Part shown: piece by piece, positions 17,628 to 26,657 of the stretch
Numbering within the stretch: position 1 is the stretch's first letter
Layout of the letters: each line of letters starts with the position of its first letter
DNA from: Oleidesulfovibrio sp964593925
GTDB lineage: Bacteria > Desulfobacterota > Desulfovibrionia > Desulfovibrionales > Desulfovibrionaceae
Assembly (NCBI GenBank): GCA_964593925.1
Contig: CAZQKM010000007.1
Span: 1-64,000, forward strand
DNA length: 64,000 nucleotides
Direction: 5' to 3'
The notes under the pieces: model-generated
What the model was told of the DNA's origin: nothing
The model's input: only the letters and a program-made list of their open reading frames with translations
The model's database searches: none
Translations under genes and position numbers: made by a program

Positions 17628-18119
17628 TTATGGCGCTTCCTGCTGCATGGAACGCTTCATGGCAACAGTACCTGTTCTGGCTATTTCCTTGATGCCGAAC
17701 TTGGTCAACAGTTGGATAATGGCTTGCACCTTGCCATGGTCTCCCGTGGCCTCTAGTGTCAAATCGTGCAAGCTTACATCCACCACCTTGCAGCGGAATA
17801 TATCAGCAATGCGCAAAATTTCTGCCCGGCGGGTTTCTTCGGCATTGACCTTCATGATCACCATTTCCCGCTCTACGGCGGCAATGTCCTCAAAATCCAC
17901 AACCTTTATCACTGTTACCAGTTTGCGCAGCTGTTTGATGATCTGCTCAATGATCTGATCATCACCAATGGTGCTGAGAGTCATTAATGACACACCTGCC
18001 TCAAGGGTAGGGGCCACATTCAGCGACTCGATATTAAACCCTCTACCACTGAATAGACCGGCAACGCGCGAGAGAACACCGGGCTCATTTTCCACCAAAA
18101 CGGAAAGTACATGACGCAT
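17628..18119 (-). CDS. ilvN: Acetolactate synthase small (regulatory) subunit
   Basis: 163 residues, as usual for IlvH/IlvN. The ACT domain opens RHVLSVLVENEPGVLSRVAGLFSGRGFNIESLNV. A second ACT-like half follows (MVIMKVNAEETRRAEILRIADIFRCKVVDVS, then GIKEIARTGTVAMKR). It binds IlvB, activates it and gives valine feedback control. AGGAG lies 8 bp upstream, and the gap to ilvB is 9 bp, so the subunits are co-translated. Confidence 0.97.
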   Translation of the reverse strand: MRHVLSVLVENEPGVLSRVAGLFSGRGFNIESLNVAPTLEAGVSLMTLSTIGDDQIIEQIIKQLRKLVTVIKVVDFEDIAAVEREMVIMKVNAEETRRAEILRIADIFRCKVVDVSLHDLTLEATGDHGKVQAIIQLLTKFGIKEIARTGTVAMKRSMQQEAP

Positions 18120-18128
18120 GGAATTCTC

Positions 18129-19826
18129 CTACACAAGCAGCATCTCGTCCAAGGCCGCACCGGCCGGGACCATGGGATATACGTTTTCTTCACGCTCAAC
18201 GCGCACATCAACAATGGCTGTGGCTGGACTTGTCAGAGCCTTGCGCAAGACAGGCTCAAGGTCAGCCTGTCGGGTAATACGATACCCCTCTGCGCCGTAT
18301 GCTTCTGCCAACCTGACAAAATCGGGCTGGGCCTCCATGCATGTTGCGCAATAATTACGCTCGTAAAAAAGTTCTTGCCACTGCCTGACCATGCCTAAAT
18401 AGCCGTTGTTCAAAATAATTATTTTTACCGGCAGTTTATTGCATACCGCTGTGGCAAGCTCCTGAATATTCATCTGAATGGAGCCGTCACCGGCAAAGTC
18501 AATGACCAAGGTGTCAGGAAACGCCATTTGCGCACCAATGGCAGCAGGAAAACCATACCCCATGGTACCAAGGCCCCCTGAGGTCAATAAGGTGCGTGGC
18601 TTACGGTATTTAAAAAACTGTGCAGCCCACATCTGATTTTGCCCCACCTCTGTGGAGACAATACATTCGCCCCTGGTTATTGCAAAAACGGTTTCAACAA
18701 CCTGCTGTGGCTTGATTTTTTCAGAAAAAGCCTCCTCATATCCCAAGGGCTGCCCCTGCCCCCATTCATGCACCTGCGCAAGCCAAGACCGCCAGGCCTC
18801 AGGTGGGGTACCTTCAGTACCAAGACGGGTCTCCAAAATCTCGCGCAAACCCTTAAGCGCCATGCGGCAATCGCCTACCACCGGCACGTCTACAGCCACA
18901 TTTTTCCTTATGGATGTCGGATCAATATCAATATGAATGATTTTGGCATCAGCGGCAAAGGCGGAAATTTTTCCGGTAACCCTGTCGTCAAAACGGGCTC
19001 CTGCAGCAATAAGCACGTCACAACTGTTAACAGCTTTATTTGCCGCAAAGGTGCCATGCATACCCAGCATACCCAAAAAAAGTGGGTCATCACCAGGAAA
19101 CGACCCAAGCCCCATAAGGCTTGAGGTCACTGGAATCTGTAGCATACGAGCAATCTTGCCCAGCTCTTCACTGGCATCAGCCCCCACAACCCCACCGCCA
19201 GAAAAAAGCAAAGGACGCTTGGCCGTAAGGATAAGCTCCGCCGCTCGCCGCAGCTGGTTCAAGTTGGGGCTATATGTAGGGTTGTAGCTACGCAACTTGA
19301 TCTCTTCAGGGATGACATACTCACCGCAAGACACCATGATGTCTTTGGGCAGATCCACAAGAACGGGTCCCGGTCTGCCGGACCGGGCAAGATAAAACGC
19401 TTCACGGATGATACGCGGCAGGCTTGCCAAATCTTTTACCAGATAATTATGTTTGGTACAGGGGCGTGTGATACCCACAATGTCCACTTCCTGAAAAGCA
19501 TCATTGCCGATAAGCGCACGCGGTACCTGGCCGGTCAACACAACAAGGGGTATGGAATCACTATAGGCAGTGGCAATCCCTGTGACAGTATTGGTGGCTC
19601 CGGGGCCGGAGGTCACCAGACATACCCCCACACGGCCCGAAGCACGCGCATACCCATCCGCGGCATGCACGGCACCTTGCTCATGGCGTACCAACACATG
19701 GCGAAAATCATGATTTGGAAGCTCGTCATAAATGTCAATGACCGCCCCGCCGGGGTAGCCAAACAATACCTCCACACCTTCCTTTCTCAGACACTCCAAC
19801 AGGATCCGGGCCCCGCTCGCCTCCAT
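18129..19826 (-). CDS. ilvB: Acetolactate synthase large (catalytic) subunit
   Basis: 565 residues. The N-terminal PYR domain has the catalytic glutamate region (VLVRHEQGAVHAADGYARAS) and GPGATN. The middle domain has GMHGTFAANKAVNSCDVLIAAGARFDDRVTG. The C-terminal PP domain has the thiamine-diphosphate motif GDGSIQMNIQELATAV to NNGYLGMVRQWQ. It condenses two pyruvates, or pyruvate and 2-oxobutyrate, as the first common step of branched-chain amino-acid synthesis. AAGGAG precedes ATG 19826. The start directly abuts the stop of the DUF465 gene. Confidence 0.98.
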   Translation of the reverse strand: MEASGARILLECLRKEGVEVLFGYPGGAVIDIYDELPNHDFRHVLVRHEQGAVHAADGYARASGRVGVCLVTSGPGATNTVTGIATAYSDSIPLVVLTGQVPRALIGNDAFQEVDIVGITRPCTKHNYLVKDLASLPRIIREAFYLARSGRPGPVLVDLPKDIMVSCGEYVIPEEIKLRSYNPTYSPNLNQLRRAAELILTAKRPLLFSGGGVVGADASEELGKIARMLQIPVTSSLMGLGSFPGDDPLFLGMLGMHGTFAANKAVNSCDVLIAAGARFDDRVTGKISAFAADAKIIHIDIDPTSIRKNVAVDVPVVGDCRMALKGLREILETRLGTEGTPPEAWRSWLAQVHEWGQGQPLGYEEAFSEKIKPQQVVETVFAITRGECIVSTEVGQNQMWAAQFFKYRKPRTLLTSGGLGTMGYGFPAAIGAQMAFPDTLVIDFAGDGSIQMNIQELATAVCNKLPVKIIILNNGYLGMVRQWQELFYERNYCATCMEAQPDFVRLAEAYGAEGYRITRQADLEPVLRKALTSPATAIVDVRVEREENVYPMVPAGAALDEMLLV

Positions 19827-20057
19827 TTACTGCTCCTTACTCCGGTAGCCGTCGAGAATACTCAACAGTTTTGTTTTTCCATCGAGTTTCTGTTTTTTCA
19901 ACTCTTTCATCTGCTTTTCTTCTGTAGGAGTAAGAAAGGGCTTACCGCTCAGCTTTTCAATCTGCTTTTCAAAAAGCATGTGCTCTTCCCATAAGGCTTT
20001 GAGCTCAGAGTCCCGGGACGACAGTCTTTCCAGCAGTTCAAGGTCTCGCGTTTCCAT
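19827..20057 (-). CDS. YdcH-family (DUF465) small protein
   Basis: 76 residues from ATG 20057 with AAAGGAG upstream; the longer open frame is rejected because the family starts here. The chain is a charged helical hairpin (LELLERLSSRDSELKALWEEH, then LTPTEEKQMKELKKQKLDGK). Function is unknown for the family. The gene abuts ilvB without a gap and is probably cotranscribed with it. Confidence 0.8.
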   Translation of the reverse strand: METRDLELLERLSSRDSELKALWEEHMLFEKQIEKLSGKPFLTPTEEKQMKELKKQKLDGKTKLLSILDGYRSKEQ

Positions 20058-20169
20058 GAAACTCGTCTCCTTTCTTTTATTTATGTTATGTATACCAATA
20101 TCTTTCCGGTACATCCGAAAAAAGCGATTCTTTCTCTTCTTCCCAAACAAGGCATGTGGGGTCCGTCTG

Positions 20170-20664
20170 TCAGGATGTGCTGCTTTCTTCCCGGACATGC
20201 TGCTGCCCTTCTGTCTCTTCTGCATCCTCCGGATCAAGAAGCCGCAAGTGCTCGTCAACGACACTACGCACTCGCATCATAAACTGTGCCCGCATCCTTT
20301 TAGCCTCTGCTATTTCTTCTCGAATCTTGGCAAGACGCATCTGTTCTTGGTTAAGCAGGATGTCTGCTTTGGCATGGGCGGCATCAAGAATGAGTTCTGC
20401 CTCTCGCTCTGCATTGCTTTTCATATTTTCCGTCATACGTTGAGTTGCAAGCAACGTATCCCGCAGCGCCTCTTCTCTTCTCTGAAATTCTCTCAACCGC
20501 GCTTCAAGCTCTTCAACGCGTGCCTCAAGAACGGCCTTGTCCTCACCAAGTTCACCAATGGCATCGGCCACATCTTGCATGTATATATCAACATCAGCAA
20601 GCCTGTAGCCCCAAAATGCCTTGGCAAAATGCTGATTCAAAATATCAATTCTACTAACTACCAT
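20170..20664 (-). CDS. DivIVA-domain coiled-coil protein
   Basis: 164 residues from ATG 20664 (AAGGAA upstream). The N-terminal membrane-targeting DivIVA segment reads ILNQHFAKAFWGYRLADVDIYMQDV, where FWGYR corresponds to the family FRGY motif. It is followed by a long coiled coil (about residues 30-145) and an acidic tail (DPEDAEETEG). In Gram-positive bacteria such proteins mark curved membranes; in deltaproteobacteria the role is less clear. It lies 14 bp after yggT, the same yggT-divIVA pairing found next to division genes elsewhere. Confidence 0.85.
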   Translation of the reverse strand: MVVSRIDILNQHFAKAFWGYRLADVDIYMQDVADAIGELGEDKAVLEARVEELEARLREFQRREEALRDTLLATQRMTENMKSNAEREAELILDAAHAKADILLNQEQMRLAKIREEIAEAKRMRAQFMMRVRSVVDEHLRLLDPEDAEETEGQQHVREESSTS

Positions 20665-20678
20665 CCTGTGATTCCTTA

Positions 20679-20987
20679 TTAGTAGTAGGCACCCGGCATG
20701 AGCATATGCATGGAGCGAATGGCAAACAGTTGAACAAACTTGATGGCCAGCAAGAGGACCACCGGAGAAAAATCCATCCCGCTGCGATAGACAAAGGGTA
20801 GCCACTTACGGATCCTGTAAAACGCAGGCTCAGTAAGCGAGCGGATGACACGGACAACAGGATTATATGGGTCAGGATTGACCCACGAAAGAACCGCTGC
20901 TATCAGCACCACCCAAAAATACATTTGCAACACCGAATCCACTACAATGACAACAGCAGAAATAAAATTTACGACCAGCGTATCCAT
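20679..20987 (-). CDS. YggT-family membrane protein
   Basis: 102 residues with an N-terminal helix pair (ISAVVIVVDSVLQMYFWVVLIAAVLSWV), the family signature NPDPYNPVVRVIRSLTEPAFYRIRKWLP, and a last helix (DFSPVVLLLAIKFVQLFAI). YggT proteins are small inner-membrane proteins linked to osmotic stress, chloroplast haem maturation and division-gene clusters. Directly precedes divIVA in the same operon. Confidence 0.88.
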   Translation of the reverse strand: MDTLVVNFISAVVIVVDSVLQMYFWVVLIAAVLSWVNPDPYNPVVRVIRSLTEPAFYRIRKWLPFVYRSGMDFSPVVLLLAIKFVQLFAIRSMHMLMPGAYY

Positions 20988-21109
20988 GAGCCCTCCTGCT
21001 AAACTCCTTGCCTGAAACAGGCACTGCCGTCAGGTACCATACTTCCATTTCCCAATGCCGGGAATCAAGCAAAAAATACCATATTTGCTAAAAACAGTAC
21101 ACAGCCGCA

Positions 21110-21784
21110 CTACAGGCCGACAAGGTCAAAATATTCTACAAAATTGTCGTACAATTCACAAAATCCGGTAATATGCCGTTCTGCTTGCAATGCCTCATTG
21201 CGAAAGGCCCAAAAAGAAACCTGTGCTCGGTGCGAGGCCAAGGCATCCAACAACGAGTCGCCCACAAAGGTCACAGCAGTCCTGTCACATGCCCACGACG
21301 CCAACACCTTGTGCACCCCTTCGGGGTCGGGCTTGGCTGCAACGCACGACACGGTCATCACAGGATGAAAAAAATCTTCCAACCCAAACATCTCCAGTAC
21401 CCGGCTCACATTACTTGTGCGGTTGGTGTGCATGGCTATACGCACTCCTTTATTCCGCAGCAACGTCAAAAATGCTACCAGCCCCGGCTCTGGCTCCATG
21501 GTGGGAGCAATCTCCGACATATAATCCACCTGGCCGCAGGCCCATGGAATACGCCCATGCATATCCCGGGGAACAACATGTAACAGAGATTCGCGCACCG
21601 TGTGCATATGCACGTACTCTTCCTGTGCAGCACTCATGGGCGCAAGCCCAAGGTAGCCAAGCACCATATTGTAGTATCTGATATTGGCAGCCCGGGAATC
21701 AAACAACACCCCGTCGCAATCAAAGATAACACCGTACATGCCACGGGGGAATCGTTCAGTAAGGTATTGCGCTGTCAGGTACAC
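21110..21784 (-). CDS. HAD-superfamily phosphatase (phosphoglycolate-phosphatase-like)
   Basis: 224 residues from GTG 21784, chosen because GGAG lies 6 bp upstream; ATG 21739 just before the catalytic motif is an alternative. HAD motifs are in order: I FDCDGVLFDS, II HTNRTS, III KPDPEGVHKVL and IV FVGDSLLDALASH. A helical cap lies between I and II. The family removes phosphate from small molecules such as phosphoglycolate or nucleotides. The substrate is not predictable. It is upstream of and codirectional with yggT, 122 bp apart. Confidence 0.85.
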   Translation of the reverse strand: MYLTAQYLTERFPRGMYGVIFDCDGVLFDSRAANIRYYNMVLGYLGLAPMSAAQEEYVHMHTVRESLLHVVPRDMHGRIPWACGQVDYMSEIAPTMEPEPGLVAFLTLLRNKGVRIAMHTNRTSNVSRVLEMFGLEDFFHPVMTVSCVAAKPDPEGVHKVLASWACDRTAVTFVGDSLLDALASHRAQVSFWAFRNEALQAERHITGFCELYDNFVEYFDLVGL

Positions 21785-22021
21785 TCTACTCTCCGTGTTT
21801 CCCCATGTATCCCATGGCCATAAAAAAATCCCTTTCCTCTTGCCTGCCTGGCCTGTCGCCAAGCATTCCGCATAAATATACCCTGTAAAAAATATGACAG
21901 GATATCCAGCGGCATCGGCTGACGGTCATTTTTGCGGTAGTCCCCACTGCACACTATTGCCCTTTGCCGCAAGGCTCCTTGCAAAAGGCTATGCAAAAAC
22001 ACATGGTAGAGCACAGTACGG

Positions 22022-22942
22022 TCAAGGTGCAGAAAAGACAACGCCAAAGGAGCGTTGTTGCCATATCCTGTCTGATGTGGGTGCATCCTGCCCCAAAAGG
22101 TGCCAAAGGGGAGCATACACATACATGGGCCGTGCATTAAGGGTACGCATAGTCTTCTCATCCCACGCACTACATATGTCAACGGCCTTTTCAGGTGTCA
22201 ACGGGCAAGCTTCGGGCAAGAGTGCCAAGTCAGAAGACATGGCAGCATGCTCTGTAACAAATACTGCTTTTTCTTCCACAAAGGGCACCATATTATCAAG
22301 CACCACACGCCACGAAAGCACAGCCATATCTACCCCACCAAAAAATGCCGTCGGAGCGTCTATATTGGCCATACCACACAAGTCATCGCTACCCTCTACA
22401 CCGAGCACTTCCTTCATGGTTACAAGTGCGCTTTCATATTGCGCTTGCAAACCGGCAATCTGCCCCGCGCTCTCTTCCAGACGGTATGCCAAAAGAAGCG
22501 TTTTTTGCGCCTCCACCAACATATCCCGCTTTGGAAGCACAGCTTTTGCCGTTTGAGAATGCACACCGCCAGACGCCATAAAAGCCTTCAAAGATGCCAT
22601 TTCACGCAGGCTGTCCACGGCAGCCGCGGCAGCCTGCTCATCATGCAGGGCGAGCATGGCAAGGTCTCGCGGTACTCCAACCCTGTCTATCAGTTGTGTC
22701 AGCTCATGCAGGCATGCTCTGGCAGCAGTTCCGGTAAAAGGCAGGTTACCGGGCCTCAACAGCCGGGCAACATCCGCTCCCGCCCCCTGTTGCCACATAA
22801 TACCAGGGTCTATGTATCTGACCCCGGGCAGAGCCAACACACCTGAAACAGCTCCCGCTTTTACCGGATGCAGTAAAGGTACCGCAACCAACATTGTTTC
22901 TGTATGCGCATCGGCATCAGCCACTGCCCACCCCCAGATCAC
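22022..22942 (-). CDS. Unknown soluble protein, partner of the adjacent flavoprotein
   Basis: 306 residues from GTG 22942 (ATG 22894 is an alternative). The chain is rich in alanine and leucine and mainly helical, with a long probable coiled coil around LPKRDMLVEAQKTLLLAYRLEESAGQIAGLQ. No signal peptide, membrane helix or cofactor motif is seen, and I recognise no family. It follows the 138-residue unknown gene by 11 bp, and that gene follows the flavoprotein by about 20 bp, so the three form one operon on the minus strand. Confidence 0.7.
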   Translation of the reverse strand: MIWGWAVADADAHTETMLVAVPLLHPVKAGAVSGVLALPGVRYIDPGIMWQQGAGADVARLLRPGNLPFTGTAARACLHELTQLIDRVGVPRDLAMLALHDEQAAAAAVDSLREMASLKAFMASGGVHSQTAKAVLPKRDMLVEAQKTLLLAYRLEESAGQIAGLQAQYESALVTMKEVLGVEGSDDLCGMANIDAPTAFFGGVDMAVLSWRVVLDNMVPFVEEKAVFVTEHAAMSSDLALLPEACPLTPEKAVDICSAWDEKTMRTLNARPMYVYAPLWHLLGQDAPTSDRIWQQRSFGVVFSAP

Positions 22943-22953
22943 TATTTTTGATA

Positions 22954-23367
22954 TTATACCCGGCCTACGACATACTCTACCGCATTCCTAGCATGACGAG
23001 CCCGGAATTTATGACAAACGCCTCTACATTCCGGAAGCCGCAATATGCATATATTCCCTACTGCATGGACACACGGCATATCTTCTGTTGCAGAGTCAAA
23101 CTTGTCCTCGGCTATACTGCCCCACCCGGCATAAAAATCCGCACAGCGGGAGCCGGGTGGAGATACCGCGGTCATCAGTCTTTCGAGCATGCGCGCAAAC
23201 TCCCCATCCGACAGGGCCATATCGTCGTAACGCTGCATACCTCGGTCATAGGTCGCCATAAGGCGCAATACTTCTGTACACAAAAACGCATCATGCAGTC
23301 CGGGGTTCAATACTTCATCATACAGGCAACGCCCCACCATATACAAAGTACAGGCCGTACCCGGCAT
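22954..23367 (-). CDS. Unknown small protein in the flavoprotein operon
   Basis: 137 residues from ATG 23367; a GTG at 23385 would add six residues. It has helices with charged patterns (LHDAFLCTEVLRLMATYDRGM, then LSDGEFARMLERLMTAV) and six or seven cysteines in total, several near the C-terminus (CVHAVGNICILRLPECRGVC). The cysteine content may mean metal or redox function, but no standard zinc or Fe-S spacing is evident. Family not recognised. Confidence 0.65.
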   Translation of the reverse strand: MPGTACTLYMVGRCLYDEVLNPGLHDAFLCTEVLRLMATYDRGMQRYDDMALSDGEFARMLERLMTAVSPPGSRCADFYAGWGSIAEDKFDSATEDMPCVHAVGNICILRLPECRGVCHKFRARHARNAVEYVVGRV

Positions 23368-23388
23368 TGTAAGTATTTTTCCCACACA

Positions 23389-25026
23389 TCAGTCCTGTGC
23401 ACATGTATCAAAAGGCCACATATCCATGCCACCATCCAATACATATATGTGGTCTGCTCCCAACTGAGCAAGGCCACAGCCAACACTCCAGGCATCCTCA
23501 GAGCGCTGCCCCACGATGACCAGCGGCGTGAATCTCGGCACTTCATCTTGCAAACGCTCTTTGAGCTGTGGCAGGGGAATATTATATGCACCACTAATAT
23601 GCGCTTTTCTCCATTCAGGCACAGACCGCAGATCAAGGGTAAAAAACTCTGCCCCTGCAGCGCGCGAAGCCATAAGCTCCTCAGGAGTTATGCCGTATAC
23701 CTTGCCCAGCATCTTGTTGACTACAATACGCGCCACAGCACACAAAAGCCTGCCACCCGCTCCAGGGATATCAAGTGCTGCCAGCGTATCTACAGTGGTC
23801 TTGCCATGCACTGCCAGTGCCCCTGCGGCGGCAGCAGCCTCAGCCCCACCCTTTTCGCCCCAGGTTACAACCTGCACACCAACAACTTGACGTGACGCCT
23901 TTTCCACTGTCAACTTCACGGCCACATCACGTTCGTTCGTCACAGAGTCCAAAGGCCCGGCCAACATGGCAGATTCCACAATAACATCTTCTGAACGCGC
24001 CTGCTCAAGGCTCATACCTGCTACCAAAAGCAGGCCCCCGGGAAATGCCTGCGTTATCGAACCCACCGGGGGTATAGGGGAAGAAGCCACTCCGGCAAGG
24101 ACATCTGCAATATGACGTGCCTGAGCCAGCACCGCCTCTCTACCTGCAACGGTTGTTCGCCCTTTGGTACGTAGACTACCACCGGACACGCCGCTACCTA
24201 CCAGATATACTCCGGGAATGCCTGACATGCAATTTTCATCTACTGCCAACAAGCCATCTTCGGCCAGTTCAATGCCCTCGTTGGCAACTATGGGATGTAC
24301 AGCACGTTGGGGCTCTGTCCTAAAAAATACCTCTGCCTCAAGGCGACAGCCTTCAGGAGAGCACACAGCACACAACGAGCCGTCTGCCCCCAGGTCCATC
24401 CTGATTTCTTCCCCATCAAAAGAGCTCCAGTCATGGACCTGAACCGCTCCAGCACTTTGCTCCACAAGTAGCCTCTGCACATGAAACCACATGTCAGCGT
24501 CAAGGGGCATGGACTCAAAAGATGTGGTACGCGCCCAACTTACTGCCACACCACTTTGCAACAGCAGCCCCACAAGCTCCAAAGCCCGCCAGTTGCCGCC
24601 CATCACAACAACACTCCGTATCCCGGGCCGGGCCAACAGAGCGTCCAAGGCGCCAGGGTCACCCGCAGGCCATAAAAATACATTGCCACACCGATGCAAA
24701 GCCCGAGGCATACGCGGTATGGCGTCAATTTCCAGCACAAGCTGATCAAAACGTATGGGCAGACGCCCTCGCTGGGAACTGACACGGACCTCACGCGCAA
24801 CAAAGTCGATATCTAGCTCGTCAGTTTCCAAAACGCCTACTTCACGTATCTTCAAAAGTTCCCGAGAGGGTCTGAGACTCTTGGCGTAGGCACCAAAAGG
24901 TCCCGTACTTTCAGTATATTTTTCGGGTACAAGCAAGTTTACTTCCACAGCATCTACCATGCGGCGCACTCTGGTTGCCACTTTGGCCGCAGCATGCCCG
25001 CCGCCCACCACAACAATTCTACGCAT
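23389..25026 (-). CDS. FAD/NAD(P)-dependent disulfide-reductase-like protein with C-terminal rhodanese domain
   Basis: 545 residues from ATG 25026 with GGAGG 8 bp upstream. Residues 1-30 contain the FAD dinucleotide motif IVVVGGGHAAAKVATRVRR. A second, NAD-type motif is VVVMGGNWRALELVGLLL, and VYLVGSGV is the ATG-like FAD motif. The dimerisation domain follows (TQAFPGGLLLVAGM to VNKMLGKVYG). A rhodanese domain ends the chain (EFFTLDLRSVPEWRKAHISGAYNIP). The layout is that of CoA-disulfide reductase/rhodanese fusions. The usual redox cysteine after the first segment is replaced (TESTGPFGAYA), and the rhodanese active-site cysteine is also absent (LVIVGQRSED). It may therefore bind FAD and a thiol or nucleotide without normal catalysis. 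Confidence 0.85.
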   Translation of the reverse strand: MRRIVVVGGGHAAAKVATRVRRMVDAVEVNLLVPEKYTESTGPFGAYAKSLRPSRELLKIREVGVLETDELDIDFVAREVRVSSQRGRLPIRFDQLVLEIDAIPRMPRALHRCGNVFLWPAGDPGALDALLARPGIRSVVVMGGNWRALELVGLLLQSGVAVSWARTTSFESMPLDADMWFHVQRLLVEQSAGAVQVHDWSSFDGEEIRMDLGADGSLCAVCSPEGCRLEAEVFFRTEPQRAVHPIVANEGIELAEDGLLAVDENCMSGIPGVYLVGSGVSGGSLRTKGRTTVAGREAVLAQARHIADVLAGVASSPIPPVGSITQAFPGGLLLVAGMSLEQARSEDVIVESAMLAGPLDSVTNERDVAVKLTVEKASRQVVGVQVVTWGEKGGAEAAAAAGALAVHGKTTVDTLAALDIPGAGGRLLCAVARIVVNKMLGKVYGITPEELMASRAAGAEFFTLDLRSVPEWRKAHISGAYNIPLPQLKERLQDEVPRFTPLVIVGQRSEDAWSVGCGLAQLGADHIYVLDGGMDMWPFDTCAQD

Positions 25027-25198
25027 AGCACCTTCCTCCAAGCCACAGGCATGTTTTGCCCCGGGTACGCAGGATGCATTTTATTACTCTTATTCCATAT
25101 CGTGTATTACATACACCCTGATCACAGGGTTTCTTGACCTGTAAGGCCCGGCACGTGTATGGTCTTTGCATATTACTTTTTCTCATGGAGGCATAATT

Positions 25199-25393
25199 AT
25201 GCTTTGGCCCGGTCCCCAAGAGATGCTCTTGATTTTTGTTCTTATCCTGCTGGTGTTTGGCGCTAAAAAATTGCCGGAAATCGGCAGCGGCTTGGGTCGC
25301 GCAATCAAAAATTTTAAAAGGGCCACCACAGAGCCTGATGAAATCGACATCACGCCTTCTACTTCGGAAAAAAAATCTGAAAAAGACGATTAA
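25199..25393 (+). CDS. tatA: Sec-independent protein translocase TatA
   Basis: 64 residues from ATG 25199 (GGAGG 7 bp upstream). One membrane helix (EMLLIFVLILLVFGAKKLPEIG) is followed by an amphipathic helix (GLGRAIKNFKRAT) and an acidic or lysine tail. This is the TatA/E plan, including the FGxxKLPE hinge. It forms the pore for folded Tat substrates; the RdhA and NapG-like proteins at 52.7-54.8 kb carry Tat signals and would need it. tatB and tatC are not in the window. Divergent from the flavoprotein gene. Confidence 0.95.
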   Translation: MLWPGPQEMLLIFVLILLVFGAKKLPEIGSGLGRAIKNFKRATTEPDEIDITPSTSEKKSEKDD

Positions 25394-25432
25394 AAGGTCG
25401 CCCTGTGCGACTACCCCGCTACACGGCATTTT

Positions 25433-25455
25433 CCGAGGCGGCTCATCCGCCTCGG
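25433..25455. terminator. Strong hairpin between tatA and the convergent periplasmic gene
   Basis: Perfect 9-bp stem CCGAGGCGG/CCGCCTCGG with a 5-nt loop. It lies 39 bp after the tatA stop and 17 bp after the stop of the convergent gene. There is no clear T run on either side, so it may be a shared or factor-assisted terminator. Confidence 0.55.
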
Positions 25456-25472
25456 GAGTTTGCCTTGACGCA

Positions 25473-26396
25473 TTATTCTGTATACAGACTCCAGACAAGA
25501 TTTTTGCCCGAAAACATCCTTTTAAGGCGTGCCTCAAACGCAGCACGATTAATCCCGTGCAGCGCCCACTGAGCAGAAATACCGGCAGGACGCATCTCAA
25601 CTTTTACAAGTGCGATAGTTCCAAGCCCGCTGCTTTGGGCATCCAAATCTTTGTCAAAAGCGATGACACCATCAGGAAGCGACCACCCGCGGACATGCAG
25701 CATCAACACACCGCTGCCACCAGTGCTAACGCCTCCACCAAGCGTACCCAAAAAATACTTTTCCCAAAGGCTTTCCCACACTTCTGTCAGGCTTGAACCA
25801 GAAGCAACATCTCTCCCACCAGCAACACCCATTTGGCCTGTCCAAAGCGCACCGGTACGTTGAAGAAAAAGAGTTACAGGCGCGGCCTGCTCCACTCGTG
25901 TGTTATAAAGGATCTGCAACTTGCCAAGTTCCTGCCAGGCCTCCTTGGGGCCGGAAAGGGTCAGGCTATACCCAATGGGCGTCTGTCGGGACCGTGTCAT
26001 GCCCATGGAGCGCAACGCCCTTTTCAGTTCCTGCAGGTTCACCTCGACATCAATGCGTATCTGTGAGCCGGAGTCAGTCGCTTCGCGGGTCAAGCCAGAG
26101 TAGCCCTGCACAAAAAGCTGCGTTCTCGAAGCAATGTGTTCCCGCAACAACGCCTTGCGTGCCCCGGAAAGGTCATTGCCCACAATGGCAAGTGTCTCCT
26201 CCCATACAGCGCGTTTAAAGGCCACCGCACGGGCTTCGTCAATGGTGGTTGGCAGATTTTTTTGTCCACTGCCGGCAGCCAAAGGTACCGTGATGGTCCG
26301 TGCCTGTGCCGTGCTTGCGCCATACATCCCCATTACAGCCAGCATCAAGGCACACAAGCCCACAATACCAACATGCTTGTAACAATACTTTTTCAT
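25473..26396 (-). CDS. Exported protein of unknown function
   Basis: 307 residues with a clear signal peptide (VGIVGLCALMLAVMGMYGASTAQA, cleavage near residue 32). The N-terminal part (TTIDEARAVAFKRAVWEETLAIVG, then QIRIDVEVNLQELKRALRSMG) resembles the helix-strand layout of periplasmic domains such as DUF2066 or the N-terminal domain of FlgT. The C-terminal half is beta-rich with glycine loops. I cannot name the family with confidence. It lies alone, convergent with tatA. Confidence 0.7.
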   Translation of the reverse strand: MKKYCYKHVGIVGLCALMLAVMGMYGASTAQARTITVPLAAGSGQKNLPTTIDEARAVAFKRAVWEETLAIVGNDLSGARKALLREHIASRTQLFVQGYSGLTREATDSGSQIRIDVEVNLQELKRALRSMGMTRSRQTPIGYSLTLSGPKEAWQELGKLQILYNTRVEQAAPVTLFLQRTGALWTGQMGVAGGRDVASGSSLTEVWESLWEKYFLGTLGGGVSTGGSGVLMLHVRGWSLPDGVIAFDKDLDAQSSGLGTIALVKVEMRPAGISAQWALHGINRAAFEARLKRMFSGKNLVWSLYTE

Positions 26397-26657
26397 TATT
26401 CATTCGCCCTTATATCCATGATGATACTCAACAAGATAAAACTATAAAAATGCAATCAGGCAGGTTCACCGTCAATGCATTATTCCAGCATAAAAGCGTT
26501 CAGCAGGCAAGTTGATCTAGCCGCATGTTGCAACGCAATGGCACACCAGCTTTGCACAGTGCAGCCCCTAATCGCTGAAACAGCCAGCCACACAGGCACA
26601 CGAGCCAAGGGCACCGGTGGCATGGGCGTAATCCAAAGCGCACTGCATACCACTTTT

